Source: JANNAT01 sp031384605
GTDB taxonomy: Bacteria > Pseudomonadota > Alphaproteobacteria > Rhodobacterales > Rhodobacteraceae
Length of the DNA: 64,000 nucleotides
Direction: 5' to 3'
NCBI GenBank assembly: GCA_031384605.1
Contig: JANNAT010000020.1
Span: 62,001-126,000, forward strand
The notes beneath the pieces are model-generated. The model was not told where the DNA came from and did not search any database. It was given only the letters and a program-made list of their open reading frames with translations. Positions 44,282-53,226 of this stretch are shown piece after piece. Positions within the stretch are counted from its first letter, which is position 1; every line of letters begins with the position of its first letter. The translations under genes and the position numbers were made by a program.

Positions 44282-44371
44282 CATTGACAGGCGGGGCTTT
44301 TCTCTCGCAGTCTTGCCCAGATTCTTTGGCCCGACTGTGGGCTTATCTTACCAAGCAAGGCACCCAGAACA

Positions 44372-44797
44372 ATGCTTATCGGTATCTCGCCCGTCCTTGG
44401 ACCTGATCTTTTGCACGTGTTGCGCGCAATGGGGCATGGCGACGAGATCGCCCTGGTGGACGGAAACTATCCGGCAGCTGAACACGCCCGCAAACTGGTG
44501 CGTGCAGATGGAATTGATATCGTGGCGATGTTGGCTGCGGTGCTGGGTGTCTTGCCAGTTGAAGCGGCATTTCGGGCCGGTTTGAACAATGATCCGTTGC
44601 AAGCATCAGCGATTCACCGCAGGATCGACGCCTTACTTGTGGCCAGTGCCTTTTGCCAACCAGCCACCCCCCTTGCCGGGGCCGACTTGTATCCCCGCAT
44701 CAAATCCACGTTTGCGATTGTTGCGACATCTGAATGCGTGCCATACGCCAATGTCATTCTGCGCAAAGGCGTCATTGCCGCGTCAGACGACGTTTAG
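44372..44797 (+). CDS. RbsD/FucU family sugar mutarotase
   Basis: Cytosolic mutarotase of 141 residues, interconverting ring or anomer forms of a sugar. FucU/RbsD landmarks are present: MLIGISPVLGPDLLHVLRAM, then GHGDEIALVDGNYPA (about 21-35) with the catalytic His and Asp, and near the C-terminus EC(V)PYANVILRKGV with the Tyr-Asn pair. Fucose or ribose is the usual substrate; next to frcBCAK it may act on fructose. It is 8 bases before the ROK regulator gene, so the two are likely co-transcribed. Confidence 0.88.
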   Translation: MLIGISPVLGPDLLHVLRAMGHGDEIALVDGNYPAAEHARKLVRADGIDIVAMLAAVLGVLPVEAAFRAGLNNDPLQASAIHRRIDALLVASAFCQPATPLAGADLYPRIKSTFAIVATSECVPYANVILRKGVIAASDDV

Positions 44798-44805
44798 GAG
44801 CCGAA

Positions 44806-46032
44806 ATGCCTGCAAGCGCAGACCTTCCGATTGACCGCGCGACCGGCGACGACATTGGTTTGCGCGGCACCAATCAATCGGGCATGCGGGCACAGAACGA
44901 ACGACTTGTGCTGTCGTTGGTGCGCCAACACGGGGCGCTTGCCAAGTCGGATATCGCGCGGATCACCGGGCTTTCGGCGCAGACCGTTTCGGTGATCATG
45001 CGCGCGCTAGAGCAAGATGGCCTACTGCTGCGCGGCGAACCGCTGCGTGGCCGTATCGGCCAGCCATCTGTGCCAATGTCGATTGCGCCTGATGGTGCTT
45101 ATTTTGTTGGGCTTAAGATTGGCCGCCGTTCTGCCGACCTGACTTTGGTGGATTTTGTGGGAAAGGTCGTGGCCACTCAACGGCAAACTTACCGATATCC
45201 AACACCTGACACTGTGGTTGCCTTTGTTGCGCAGGCCCTGCCGATCATCGTTGCCACTTTGGCACCGCAGACCCGGCAAAGGATCAGCGGCATGGGCGTG
45301 GCAATGCCCTTTCAGCTGTGGAACTGGGTGCAGTTCATCGGCGCACCGCAATCAGAAATGGATGCCTGGCGCGACCGCGACATCCAGACCGAACTTTCGT
45401 CGGTGACGGGACTGCCCGTCTATGTGCAAAACGACGCCACCTCGGCTTGCGGGGCAGAGTTGGTATTTGGCACCGGTGAACGGCCGAAGGATTTTCTCTA
45501 TTTCTATTTTGGCTATTTCATCGGCGGTGGGCTGGTGCTGAACGGGCAGTTGTTCCTGGGGCGTTCGGGCAACGCTGCGGGCGTCGGCCCGATGCCTGTT
45601 CCGGGTCCGGATCGCCAAATGCGCCGCTTGTTGACAGTGGCGTCGATGTCGGTGCTGGCCGAAACAATGGAGGCCGCCGGGGAATCTTCCGATCACTTGT
45701 GGGAACAGCATGACCGATGGCATGTCAGCGACCATATCTTGTCAGATTGGATCGACGGTGCCGCAGAAGGATTGGCATCCGCAGCTCTTTCCGCAGCCAC
45801 GTTGCTTGAAATCGAGGCTGTGTTGATTGATGGGTGGATGCCAACCAAAGTTCGCGCCGAAATAACCAGACGCACCCGTTTGGCGCTGCACCGGCTTGAT
45901 TTGTTGGGGATCGAGCCACCCGTTATCCGCGAAGGCACCGTTGGCGCTGCGGCCCGGTCTTTGGGTGCTGCGGCTATTCCATTGTCACAACGATACCTGA
46001 TCGACCAGAACGCTGCCAGCCGCGACGGTTAA
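44806..46032 (+). CDS. frcR: ROK family transcriptional regulator (FrcR-like)
   Basis: Regulator of 408 residues: N-terminal winged helix (LVLSLVRQHGALAKSDIARI, about 35-54, then GLSAQTVSVIMRALEQDGLL) and a ROK kinase-like domain (YFVGLKIGRRSADLTLVDFV near 100; YVQNDATSACGAELVFGTGE near 205). An AGGAG site precedes ATG 44806; a longer start would lie inside the mutarotase gene. Its location opposite frcBCAK and the intervening perfect palindrome suggest a sugar-responsive repressor. S. meliloti has an equivalent FrcR. Effector not proven. Confidence 0.85.
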   Translation: MPASADLPIDRATGDDIGLRGTNQSGMRAQNERLVLSLVRQHGALAKSDIARITGLSAQTVSVIMRALEQDGLLLRGEPLRGRIGQPSVPMSIAPDGAYFVGLKIGRRSADLTLVDFVGKVVATQRQTYRYPTPDTVVAFVAQALPIIVATLAPQTRQRISGMGVAMPFQLWNWVQFIGAPQSEMDAWRDRDIQTELSSVTGLPVYVQNDATSACGAELVFGTGERPKDFLYFYFGYFIGGGLVLNGQLFLGRSGNAAGVGPMPVPGPDRQMRRLLTVASMSVLAETMEAAGESSDHLWEQHDRWHVSDHILSDWIDGAAEGLASAALSAATLLEIEAVLIDGWMPTKVRAEITRRTRLALHRLDLLGIEPPVIREGTVGAAARSLGAAAIPLSQRYLIDQNAASRDG

Positions 46033-46257
46033 CGCCGTCGTCAATTGTCCTTCAGCCGATAACGGGCAAACCCTTTGCCCAAAGCAGGGCGCTGGCCCGA
46101 ACAGTCGGGTTGCCCATCAACCGCCCCCCTTGAACCTGCCCTCGGTGCTGCGCCATCGTTCTGCGCTTGAATGCCGCGCGGCACCGCTTATGCTGGTGAC
46201 ACCCGCCGCGACGCTTTTCAGTCATACCGCCACGTAACGACAAGGGGCCAAGACACG

Positions 46258-49059
46258 ATGTCACTTGCGTTGATTGCTGCCCTGCCCTTTTTGGGGGCGC
46301 TCTTTTCAGGGCTCGCAATCCGGTATGGGCGCAACGCGTCTGCGGCAAGTGCATTTATGGTCACCGCCCTTGCCCTTGCAATGATCGCCGCACATGCGCC
46401 GTCCGTTTTGCAAGGCGACGTGGTTCAGACCCGGATTGACTGGCTGCCGTCGTTGGGAATGAACGCCAATTTCATGCTGGATGGGTTGGGGTTGCTGTTT
46501 GCGATCCTGATCCTTGGCATCGGCCTGCTGATTATCTTTTACGCACGGTTTTACCTGTCACCAGCCGATCCGATGGGGCAGTTTTTCAGCACTCTGATGC
46601 TGTTCCAGGGCGCGATGCTGGGGATCGTTTTATCCGATAACATATTACTTTTGCTGGTGTTCTGGGAACTGACCTCGCTGTCGTCTTTCCTGTTGATCGG
46701 CTATTGGAAACACTTGCCCGCCGCCCGCCGCGGTGCGCGCATGGCCTTGGCTGTCACCGGATCGGGCGGGCTTGCAATGATTGCGGGGATGCTGATTTTG
46801 GGGCAGATTGCCGGCAGTTATGATCTGTCGGTTATTTTGACGCACAAAACGGCGATCCAAGCCTCGGATTGGTATCTGCCCGCGCTGATCCTGATTTTAC
46901 TGGGTGCCTTCACCAAATCGGCGCAGTTTCCGTTTCACTTTTGGCTGCCCCACGCCATGGCCGCCCCCACGCCGGTTTCGGCCTATCTACATTCGGCGAC
47001 GATGGTAAAGGCGGGGATCTTTCTGATGGCGCGGTTATGGCCGGTTCTGGCGGGCACCGAGGCGTGGTTTTTGATCGTTGCTACCACAGGGCTGATCACC
47101 ATGATTCTGGGCGCTGCAGTCGCGCTGTTCAAGCATGACCTGAAGGCAATTTTGGCCTATTCCACCATCAGCCATCTGGGTCTGATCACCTTTCTTCTGG
47201 GTCTTGGCACCACAGCGGGCGTTGTCGCGGCGATGCTGCATATCATGGCGCATGCCAGCTTTAAGGCCGCGCTGTTCATGACCGCAGGCATCGTCGACCA
47301 TGCCACGCGCAGCCGCGATATCCGCGCGCTGGGGGGCCTGCGCCGCCTGATGCCGATCACCTTTGCGCTGACGCTGCTGGCCACTTTGTCAATGGCAGGT
47401 CTGCCGCCGTTGAACGGTTTTTTGTCCAAAGAAATGATGCTGGACGCCGCTGCCCATACCGCGTGGCTGGGCCATCCGTGGCTGGTGCCCACAATCGCCA
47501 CCTTTGCGGCACTGCTGTCGGTTGGCTATTGTCTGCGCTATGTCACGCATCTGTTTTTGGGCCCGGTTCGCCGCGATTATCCTGCCCCCCCGCATGATCC
47601 GGGGATCGGATTATGGCTGGCCCCTGCGCTGTTGATTGTTTTGGTTGTGGTGATGGGAGTGGCCCCAATGCCGGTGGCCGGGTGGTTGGTGGATACGGCA
47701 TCAACAGCCGTGGCGGGCGAAGGCATCAAAACTGACATCAAGCTGTGGCATGGATGGCAAAGCCCGGCGCTGTATCTGTCAATGCTGGCTTTTGGCGGCG
47801 GGTTTGTGGTTTTGGGTGCCTACCCCCGGCTGCTGCCCCTTTGGCAGGCGACACCAATGCCGGATGCAAAGCAGGTTTTTGACGGTTTGATGGCAGGGCT
47901 GATCGGCTTGACGACAACGATCACCCAAATGCTGCACACCAACAGCTTTACCCGCGCTGTTGCCATCGCGGTTGCAACCATCACAGCCATTTGCCTGACC
48001 GCCTTTGCCACCGCAAATCACACCCCCGGAACCCTGCCCGCCACGCCGGTTCAAGTCGCCCCAGCCGCCCTTTGGCTGGTGCTGATGGTAACGCTGATCA
48101 CATGTGTTTTCTTGCATCGCCAGCGCATGATCGCTGTTTTGTTGATCGGTGTGGTCGGGCTGATCGTTTCGGTTGGCTTTGCCTATCTGTCGGCCCCTGA
48201 CCTGGCCCTTACCCAAATCACGGTCGAGGTGGTGACGGTTGTCTTGATGCTGATGGCCTTGAATATTCTGCCTAAAACCAGCGCGCCAGAGCGCCATTCC
48301 CTTAAACGCGTTCTGCATCTGACATTGGCCGGCACGGCTGGCATCGGTGCTGCGGCGTTAAGCTATGCGTTGATGCTGCGCGCACCTGCGTTTGCGCCGA
48401 TCTCGGCTTTTCATCTGGCCCAATCCAAACCCGGCGCAGGCGGCACCAATGCGGTGAACACAATCATCGTCGATTTCCGGGGCTATGACACTTTTGGCGA
48501 AATTATCGTGCTGGGCATCGCGGCCCTGCTGATTTTTGCGCTGATCGAGGGTATGCTGGCCCCCGGCCCGATACGAAACCGTATCATCACCCGCCTGCCG
48601 CGCGCGCTACCTGCGGGCGATGCCCATCCAATGATGCTGCGGGTGGCAACCCGGCTGATCCTGCCGTTTGCGTTGATGATTGGCATCCACATTTACCTGC
48701 GTGGCCACAACATGCCGGGGGGCGGTTTTGTGGCCGGGCTGGTGTTTGCGATTGCCTTGGTCATGCAATACGCAGCGTCAGGCGATGACTGGATGCAAAA
48801 TCGCAAGCGATTGAACTACCATACAATACTGGGTGCAGGTGTGTTAATTGCGTCAGCCACCGGCGTGGGATCATGGCTGGCCGGCCGGCCATTCCTGACC
48901 TCAAACTATACCTATGTCACATGGCCACCGCTGGAAACGTTTGAGCTGGCAACGGCGTCTTTGTTCGATCTGGGCGTGTTCTTGTGTGTGTTGGGCGCGG
49001 TTATGCTGACGCTGGAGGCGTTGTCCAAACTGGGCCTTGCCGCGCGGAAAGGCACCTGA
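46258..49059 (+). CDS. mrpA: Mrp Na+/H+ antiporter subunit A (fused A-B)
   Basis: Largest subunit of the multi-gene Mrp/Mnh/Pha cation-proton antiporter, 933 residues, inner membrane. The N-terminal part is NuoL-like (LMLFQGAMLGIVLSDNILLL near 115; the helix with TKSAQFPFHFWLPHAMAAPT near 220, with the conserved Lys and proton channel residues). The C-terminal 180 residues are an MnhB domain (LRGHNMPGGGFVAGLVFAIA near 820). Start 46258 gives the family's N-terminus; a longer start at 46171 lacks a ribosome site. Probably exports Na+ and supports pH control. Confidence 0.93.
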   Translation: MSLALIAALPFLGALFSGLAIRYGRNASAASAFMVTALALAMIAAHAPSVLQGDVVQTRIDWLPSLGMNANFMLDGLGLLFAILILGIGLLIIFYARFYLSPADPMGQFFSTLMLFQGAMLGIVLSDNILLLLVFWELTSLSSFLLIGYWKHLPAARRGARMALAVTGSGGLAMIAGMLILGQIAGSYDLSVILTHKTAIQASDWYLPALILILLGAFTKSAQFPFHFWLPHAMAAPTPVSAYLHSATMVKAGIFLMARLWPVLAGTEAWFLIVATTGLITMILGAAVALFKHDLKAILAYSTISHLGLITFLLGLGTTAGVVAAMLHIMAHASFKAALFMTAGIVDHATRSRDIRALGGLRRLMPITFALTLLATLSMAGLPPLNGFLSKEMMLDAAAHTAWLGHPWLVPTIATFAALLSVGYCLRYVTHLFLGPVRRDYPAPPHDPGIGLWLAPALLIVLVVVMGVAPMPVAGWLVDTASTAVAGEGIKTDIKLWHGWQSPALYLSMLAFGGGFVVLGAYPRLLPLWQATPMPDAKQVFDGLMAGLIGLTTTITQMLHTNSFTRAVAIAVATITAICLTAFATANHTPGTLPATPVQVAPAALWLVLMVTLITCVFLHRQRMIAVLLIGVVGLIVSVGFAYLSAPDLALTQITVEVVTVVLMLMALNILPKTSAPERHSLKRVLHLTLAGTAGIGAAALSYALMLRAPAFAPISAFHLAQSKPGAGGTNAVNTIIVDFRGYDTFGEIIVLGIAALLIFALIEGMLAPGPIRNRIITRLPRALPAGDAHPMMLRVATRLILPFALMIGIHIYLRGHNMPGGGFVAGLVFAIALVMQYAASGDDWMQNRKRLNYHTILGAGVLIASATGVGSWLAGRPFLTSNYTYVTWPPLETFELATASLFDLGVFLCVLGAVMLTLEALSKLGLAARKGT

Positions 49060-49060
49060 C

Positions 49061-49408
49061 ATGGAGATTTTGGTTGCCAGCAGCGTGGGAATGTTAGCGG
49101 CCGCCGGGCTATACCTGATGCTGCGGCTGCAGACCTTTCCGGTGATCCTTGGTCTGTCTTTGCTATCTTATGCGGTCAACATCTTTATCTTTGCCGCAGG
49201 GCGCGTGGGCCCCGGCATGCCCCCGATCATCAGCCAAACCGCCACTGGCTATAGTGATCCACTGCCGCAGGCGTTGGTGCTGACGGCCATCGTCATTTCC
49301 TTTGGTATGACTGCCGTGATCGTGATTATGTCCCTTGGGGCCTATCTTCAGTCTGGCGATGATCAGGTTGATGCCACCGGGTCAGATGGATCGGCCCGCC
49401 TCAAATGA
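49061..49408 (+). CDS. mrpC: Mrp antiporter subunit C
   Basis: NuoK-like subunit of 115 residues with three helices. The first is VASSVGMLAAAGLYLMLRLQ, the second contains GLSLLSYAVNIFIFAAGR and the third ALVLTAIVISFGMTAVIVIM. The short PPIISQTATGYSDPLPQALV loop is characteristic. Start 49061 is 1 base beyond the mrpA stop. It overlaps mrpD by four bases. Confidence 0.93.
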   Translation: MEILVASSVGMLAAAGLYLMLRLQTFPVILGLSLLSYAVNIFIFAAGRVGPGMPPIISQTATGYSDPLPQALVLTAIVISFGMTAVIVIMSLGAYLQSGDDQVDATGSDGSARLK

Positions 49409-50895
49409 ACCATCTTATCATCGCCCCCATCGTGCTGCCTGCGGTCTTGGCGGGTTTGATCGTGCTGATGGCACGCACGTCGATTGCCGCGCAACGTTTT
49501 ATCGCGGCAGTGGGGGTGTGCGCGCTGCTAGGTCTGTCGGCGATCTTGGTCCTCCAGTCGGGCACGAGGGCACCGCAAACCTATTTCCTTGGCAATTGGC
49601 CCGCGCCCTTTGGCATTGTGCTGATCCTTGACCGGCTTGCGGCGCTTATGCTGGCCCTGACTGCCGGTTTATCTGCGATAATATGGGCTTACGCGGCACT
49701 TACCAATTGGGACAAACGCGGCAAGCATTTCCATGCACTGTTCTTGTTTCAGCTGATGGGCCTGAATGGCGCGTTTCTGACCGGCGATGCGTTCAACCTG
49801 TTCGTGTTTTTCGAAGTGTTGCTGATCGCGTCTTATGGGTTGATGGTGCATGGCGGCGGCAGCGACCGTTTGCGCGCAGGCGTGCAGTATGTCGCGTTCA
49901 ATTTGGTGGGATCGACGCTGTTTTTGTTTGGGTTGGCGACGATCTATTCGGTGACAGGCACATTGAACATGGCCGATCTGGCGGTGAAACTGGCGGTCTT
50001 GCCGGACGGCGATGCCGCTTTGGTTCGGGTGGCTTCAGTGATGCTGCTGTTGGTCTTTGCCATCAAAGGCGCGTTGGTGCCGCTGCATTTCTGGCTGCCG
50101 GGCACCTATGCCAACGCCCCCGGCCCGGTGGCGGCCCTGTTTGCCGTGATGACCAAAGTTGGGGCCTATGCGATGATCCGTTTTGGCACCTTGGTTTTTA
50201 CCGCCGATGCAACGAAAGGGCTATTGGACACGCTGCTGACGCCTACGGCCCTTGCCACCATGGCATTGGGGGCGTTCGGTGTTTTGGGATCACAAAGCCT
50301 GTCCCGCATGGTGGCTTTTGCCGGGATCGGTTCAATGGGCGTGGTTTTTCTGGCCATCGCCGCAGGCACACCGCAAGCCACATCGGCAGCCCTTTATTAC
50401 ATTTTGCATTCCACACTGGCCACGGCAGCGCTTTTCCTGCTGGCCGATATGATCATGCCCGGTCACGCCGAAAACACTTTTGCACCCCCGCAAGGCAAGC
50501 CCTCCGGCCTGATTGCCGCGCTGTTCATGGCCGCCGCCATCGCAATGGCGGGCATGCCGCCGCTGTCCGGGTTTGTCGCGAAACTGCTGGTGATGGACGC
50601 GCTGCGCGATCAGGCTGCGGTGATGTGGAGTGCGATTTTGGGGGCCTCGCTGATCACGATCCTTGGATTTGCCCGTGCCGGATCACAGTTGTTCTGGACG
50701 CCTGGTGTAAGCGATCCCGCCACGCCACCGCCTCAGCCCCGATCCCGTGTTGCGCCAGTTGTTGCTTTGCTGGCCGCAATGTTCGGGTTCACCGTGCTGG
50801 CTGGACCCATCACTGCATGGCTGGAAATTACCGCAGAGGCGCTGCATTCCCCGGCCCCCTACATCGCCGCCAATGCCCTGCCGGGGGTGCCATGA
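49405..50895 (+). CDS. mrpD: Mrp antiporter subunit D
   Basis: NuoN/NuoM-like channel subunit of 496 residues with about 14 helices. Central residues include FFEVLLIASYGLMVHGGG (the conserved Glu, near 138), IKGALVPLHFWLPGTYANAP (the conserved Lys and helix VII, near 220) and MPPLSGFVAKLLVMDALRD near 383. The order A-C-D-E-F-G with small overlaps is the usual operon. Overlaps both neighbours by four bases. Confidence 0.94.
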   Translation: MNHLIIAPIVLPAVLAGLIVLMARTSIAAQRFIAAVGVCALLGLSAILVLQSGTRAPQTYFLGNWPAPFGIVLILDRLAALMLALTAGLSAIIWAYAALTNWDKRGKHFHALFLFQLMGLNGAFLTGDAFNLFVFFEVLLIASYGLMVHGGGSDRLRAGVQYVAFNLVGSTLFLFGLATIYSVTGTLNMADLAVKLAVLPDGDAALVRVASVMLLLVFAIKGALVPLHFWLPGTYANAPGPVAALFAVMTKVGAYAMIRFGTLVFTADATKGLLDTLLTPTALATMALGAFGVLGSQSLSRMVAFAGIGSMGVVFLAIAAGTPQATSAALYYILHSTLATAALFLLADMIMPGHAENTFAPPQGKPSGLIAALFMAAAIAMAGMPPLSGFVAKLLVMDALRDQAAVMWSAILGASLITILGFARAGSQLFWTPGVSDPATPPPQPRSRVAPVVALLAAMFGFTVLAGPITAWLEITAEALHSPAPYIAANALPGVP

Positions 50896-51383
50896 TCCGC
50901 AAGCTCTTCCCGCATCCTTACCTCTCAGCGCTGCTTGCGGTCACCTGGATGTTGCTGGTCAACCGCTTTGCGATCGGCAGTCTGGTGATGGCCGCGATCC
51001 TTGGCACAATCATCCCGCTGGTGACCGCCTCCTATTGGCCCGCGCGCCCACGGCTGACACGCCCCTTTGAAATGCTGCCCTATCTGGCACTGGTGCTGTG
51101 GGATGTCATTCTTGCAAATATTCAGGTCGCCCGCATCATCTTGTTCATGCCCCCCGATCAGATCAAATCAGCCTGGATTGCCGTGCCGGTTGATCTGATG
51201 TCCCCCGAAGCCATTACCCTTCTGGCGGGCACCATCACCATGACACCCGGCACCCTGACCGCCGATATGACGCGCGATGGTCGCATGTTGTTGATCCACG
51301 CCCTGCATGCCCCTGATCCGGATGCTGTCCGCGACGACATCAAGTCGCGGTATGAAACCCGTCTGAAAAGGATATTCGAATGA
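50892..51383 (+). CDS. mrpE: Mrp antiporter subunit E
   Basis: Small membrane subunit of 163 residues. Two or three N-terminal helices (LSALLAVTWMLLVNRFAIGS and following) precede a cytosolic C-domain with the conserved MSPEAITLLAGTITMTPGTL near 110 and HALHAPDPDAVRDDI near 138. The ATG overlaps the mrpD stop by 4 bases and the stop overlaps mrpF by 4. Confidence 0.92.
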   Translation: MIRKLFPHPYLSALLAVTWMLLVNRFAIGSLVMAAILGTIIPLVTASYWPARPRLTRPFEMLPYLALVLWDVILANIQVARIILFMPPDQIKSAWIAVPVDLMSPEAITLLAGTITMTPGTLTADMTRDGRMLLIHALHAPDPDAVRDDIKSRYETRLKRIFE

Positions 51384-51652
51384 TCCTGTCCGCCGCCCTG
51401 TCCTTTGCCATTGCCTGCTTTGCGCTGGCATTGCTGCTTAATCTGCTGCGATTACTGACCGCCTCAAATGTGCCTGACCGCCTTCTGGCGGTGGATACCA
51501 TGGTGGTGAACGTCATCGCCCTGATCGTTCTCTATGGCGTTAAATCGGCCAGCGATTTGAATTTTGAGACCGCGTTGCTGTTTGCCATGACGGGATTTGT
51601 CTCAACCGTGGCATTTTGCAAATTCCTTCTGCGGGGGCATGTGATCGAATGA
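51380..51652 (+). CDS. mrpF: Mrp antiporter subunit F
   Basis: Subunit of 90 residues with three helices. It contains LLRLLTASNVPDRLLAVDTM, where the conserved Pro-Asp-Arg and Asp matter for antiport in characterised homologues, followed by VVNVIALIVLYGVKSASDLN. The product completes the membrane core with subunits A, C, D, E and G. Overlaps both neighbours by four bases. Confidence 0.92.
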   Translation: MILSAALSFAIACFALALLLNLLRLLTASNVPDRLLAVDTMVVNVIALIVLYGVKSASDLNFETALLFAMTGFVSTVAFCKFLLRGHVIE

Positions 51653-52014
51653 CTATGATCGTTGAAATTGCCATCGCGGCGCTTTTGGTGATCGGCGGCC
51701 TTTTTGGTTTGATCGGCAGCTACGGCATGCTGCGCTTGCGCAACCCCATGCAGCGGCTGCATGCACCCACCAAAGCCACAACCGTTGGCGTAGGGTCGGC
51801 TCTGATCGCCTCGGCCTTTAGTCACCTTTGGGTGACAGGCACGCTGTCATGGCATGAGGTGCTGGTGGCGATATTCTTGTTCATGACAGCACCATTGAGT
51901 GCGCTTTATCTGGCCAAGGCCCACCTTAACAGCACGGTAAATCGCAACGATTTGCCGCCAACCGGCACTGATTCTGATTGGGCGGGATTTGAACCTGTGC
52001 CGAAGGATACATGA
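51649..52014 (+). CDS. mrpG: Mrp antiporter subunit G
   Basis: Last subunit, 121 residues. Three helices include LLVIGGLFGLIGSYGMLRLR and IFLFMTAPLSALYLAKAHL; the RNPMQRLHAPTKATTVGVGS loop is the MrpG/PhaG signature. The acidic tail (NRNDLPPTGTDSDWAGFEPV) is cytosolic or periplasmic and varies between species. Start 51649 overlaps the mrpF stop by four bases. No clear terminator follows within the 219-base gap before deoC. Confidence 0.92.
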   Translation: MTMIVEIAIAALLVIGGLFGLIGSYGMLRLRNPMQRLHAPTKATTVGVGSALIASAFSHLWVTGTLSWHEVLVAIFLFMTAPLSALYLAKAHLNSTVNRNDLPPTGTDSDWAGFEPVPKDT

Positions 52015-52233
52015 CGCAGCCAATAAACTACGCATCAAAGCCGCAGACCGGTTTGGAATTGGCAATGCCCTGAAATCTGCCCCTGCTGGGCCAAATGCAA
52101 CGATCTGGGTTCATATTTTTGACCAAAAAGTAAAACAACCCTAACGCAATGCGCCTGCGCCCTTGCCTATATCCGGCGTCGGGGGCAAGCTGTTTGCCAG
52201 ATAAATTGCCATATCTCTGGCGGAGCCTGACTG

Positions 52234-53223
52234 ATGCAAACGCTTGTTGAAACCGGCAAACTGCAGCTGCCGCAACTGACCCAGGTTCGCAATCCCGGAA
52301 TGCCGCTTGATCTTGATTGGGTGGCCTCGGTGCAGGCAAACACGTCGGCCATCGAACGCAGGGCGGCCAGCCTGCCGGGGCGCAGATCGGTGAAAAAAGA
52401 GTTTCAGGCCGCATGGCTGCTCAAGGCCATATCCCTGATTGATCTGACCACCCTATCGGGTGATGACACTCCCGGCCGCGTCGAACGCCTTTGCGCCAAG
52501 GCCCGCCAGCCCGTTAGCCAGCCAATGCTGGAAAAGCTGGGCCTGTCGGGGCTGACCACCGGGGCAGTCTGCGTTTATCACGATATGGTGGAAACCGCCG
52601 TGCGTGCGCTGGAAGGCACGTCGATCCCGGTTGCCGCAGTTTCAACAGGGTTTCCGGCAGGCCTGTCGCCGTTTCATTTGCGCATCGCCGAAATCGGCTG
52701 TTCGGTGCAGGCCGGCGCGCGCGAGATTGATATCGTAATATCGCGCCGCCATGCCCTGACGGGCAATTGGCAGGCCCTTTATGATGAGATGCGCGAGATG
52801 CGGGCCGCCTGCGGTGATGCCCATGTAAAGGCAATTCTGGCCACCGGCGAATTGGGAACCCTGCGCAACGTCGCGCGGGCATCTTTGGTGTGCATGATGG
52901 CGGGGGCGGATTTCATCAAAACATCCACGGGCAAAGAGCCGGTGAATGCCACCTTGCCCGTCACCCTGACGATGACCCGCTGCATTCGCGACTACCTTGA
53001 CCGCACCGGCATCAAAGTGGGCTACAAACCCGCAGGCGGCATCGCCAAGGCCAAGGATGCGCTGGTTTACCTTGCGATGATGAAAGATGAATTGGGCCAC
53101 CCATGGCTGCAGCCCGACCTGTTCCGCTTTGGTGCGTCCAGCCTGTTGGGCGATATAGAACGCCAGTTGGAACACCACCTGACCGGCGCCTATTCCGCCG
53201 CCAACCGCCATGCGATGGGATAG
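52234..53223 (+). CDS. deoC: Deoxyribose-phosphate aldolase
   Basis: Splits 2-deoxyribose 5-phosphate into acetaldehyde and glyceraldehyde 3-phosphate. The 329 residues include an N-terminal extension common to the alphaproteobacterial form. The Schiff-base Lys229 is in FIKTSTGK and Lys265 in GYKPAGG, both essential in characterised DeoC. GCGGAG lies before the ATG. It is four bases before the aldehyde dehydrogenase gene, which could oxidise the acetaldehyde released. Confidence 0.95.
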   Translation: MQTLVETGKLQLPQLTQVRNPGMPLDLDWVASVQANTSAIERRAASLPGRRSVKKEFQAAWLLKAISLIDLTTLSGDDTPGRVERLCAKARQPVSQPMLEKLGLSGLTTGAVCVYHDMVETAVRALEGTSIPVAAVSTGFPAGLSPFHLRIAEIGCSVQAGAREIDIVISRRHALTGNWQALYDEMREMRAACGDAHVKAILATGELGTLRNVARASLVCMMAGADFIKTSTGKEPVNATLPVTLTMTRCIRDYLDRTGIKVGYKPAGGIAKAKDALVYLAMMKDELGHPWLQPDLFRFGASSLLGDIERQLEHHLTGAYSAANRHAMG

Positions 53224-53226
53224 ACC

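Noticed and set aside
46064..46080. Hairpin GGGCAAA/TTTGCCC after the ROK regulator as a terminator
   Set aside because: No T run follows on either strand; seven base pairs alone are weak.
49683..51383. Long open frame overlapping mrpD and ending with mrpE
   Set aside because: Only its last 163 codons (mrpE) resemble a protein family; the rest is out-of-frame mrpD.
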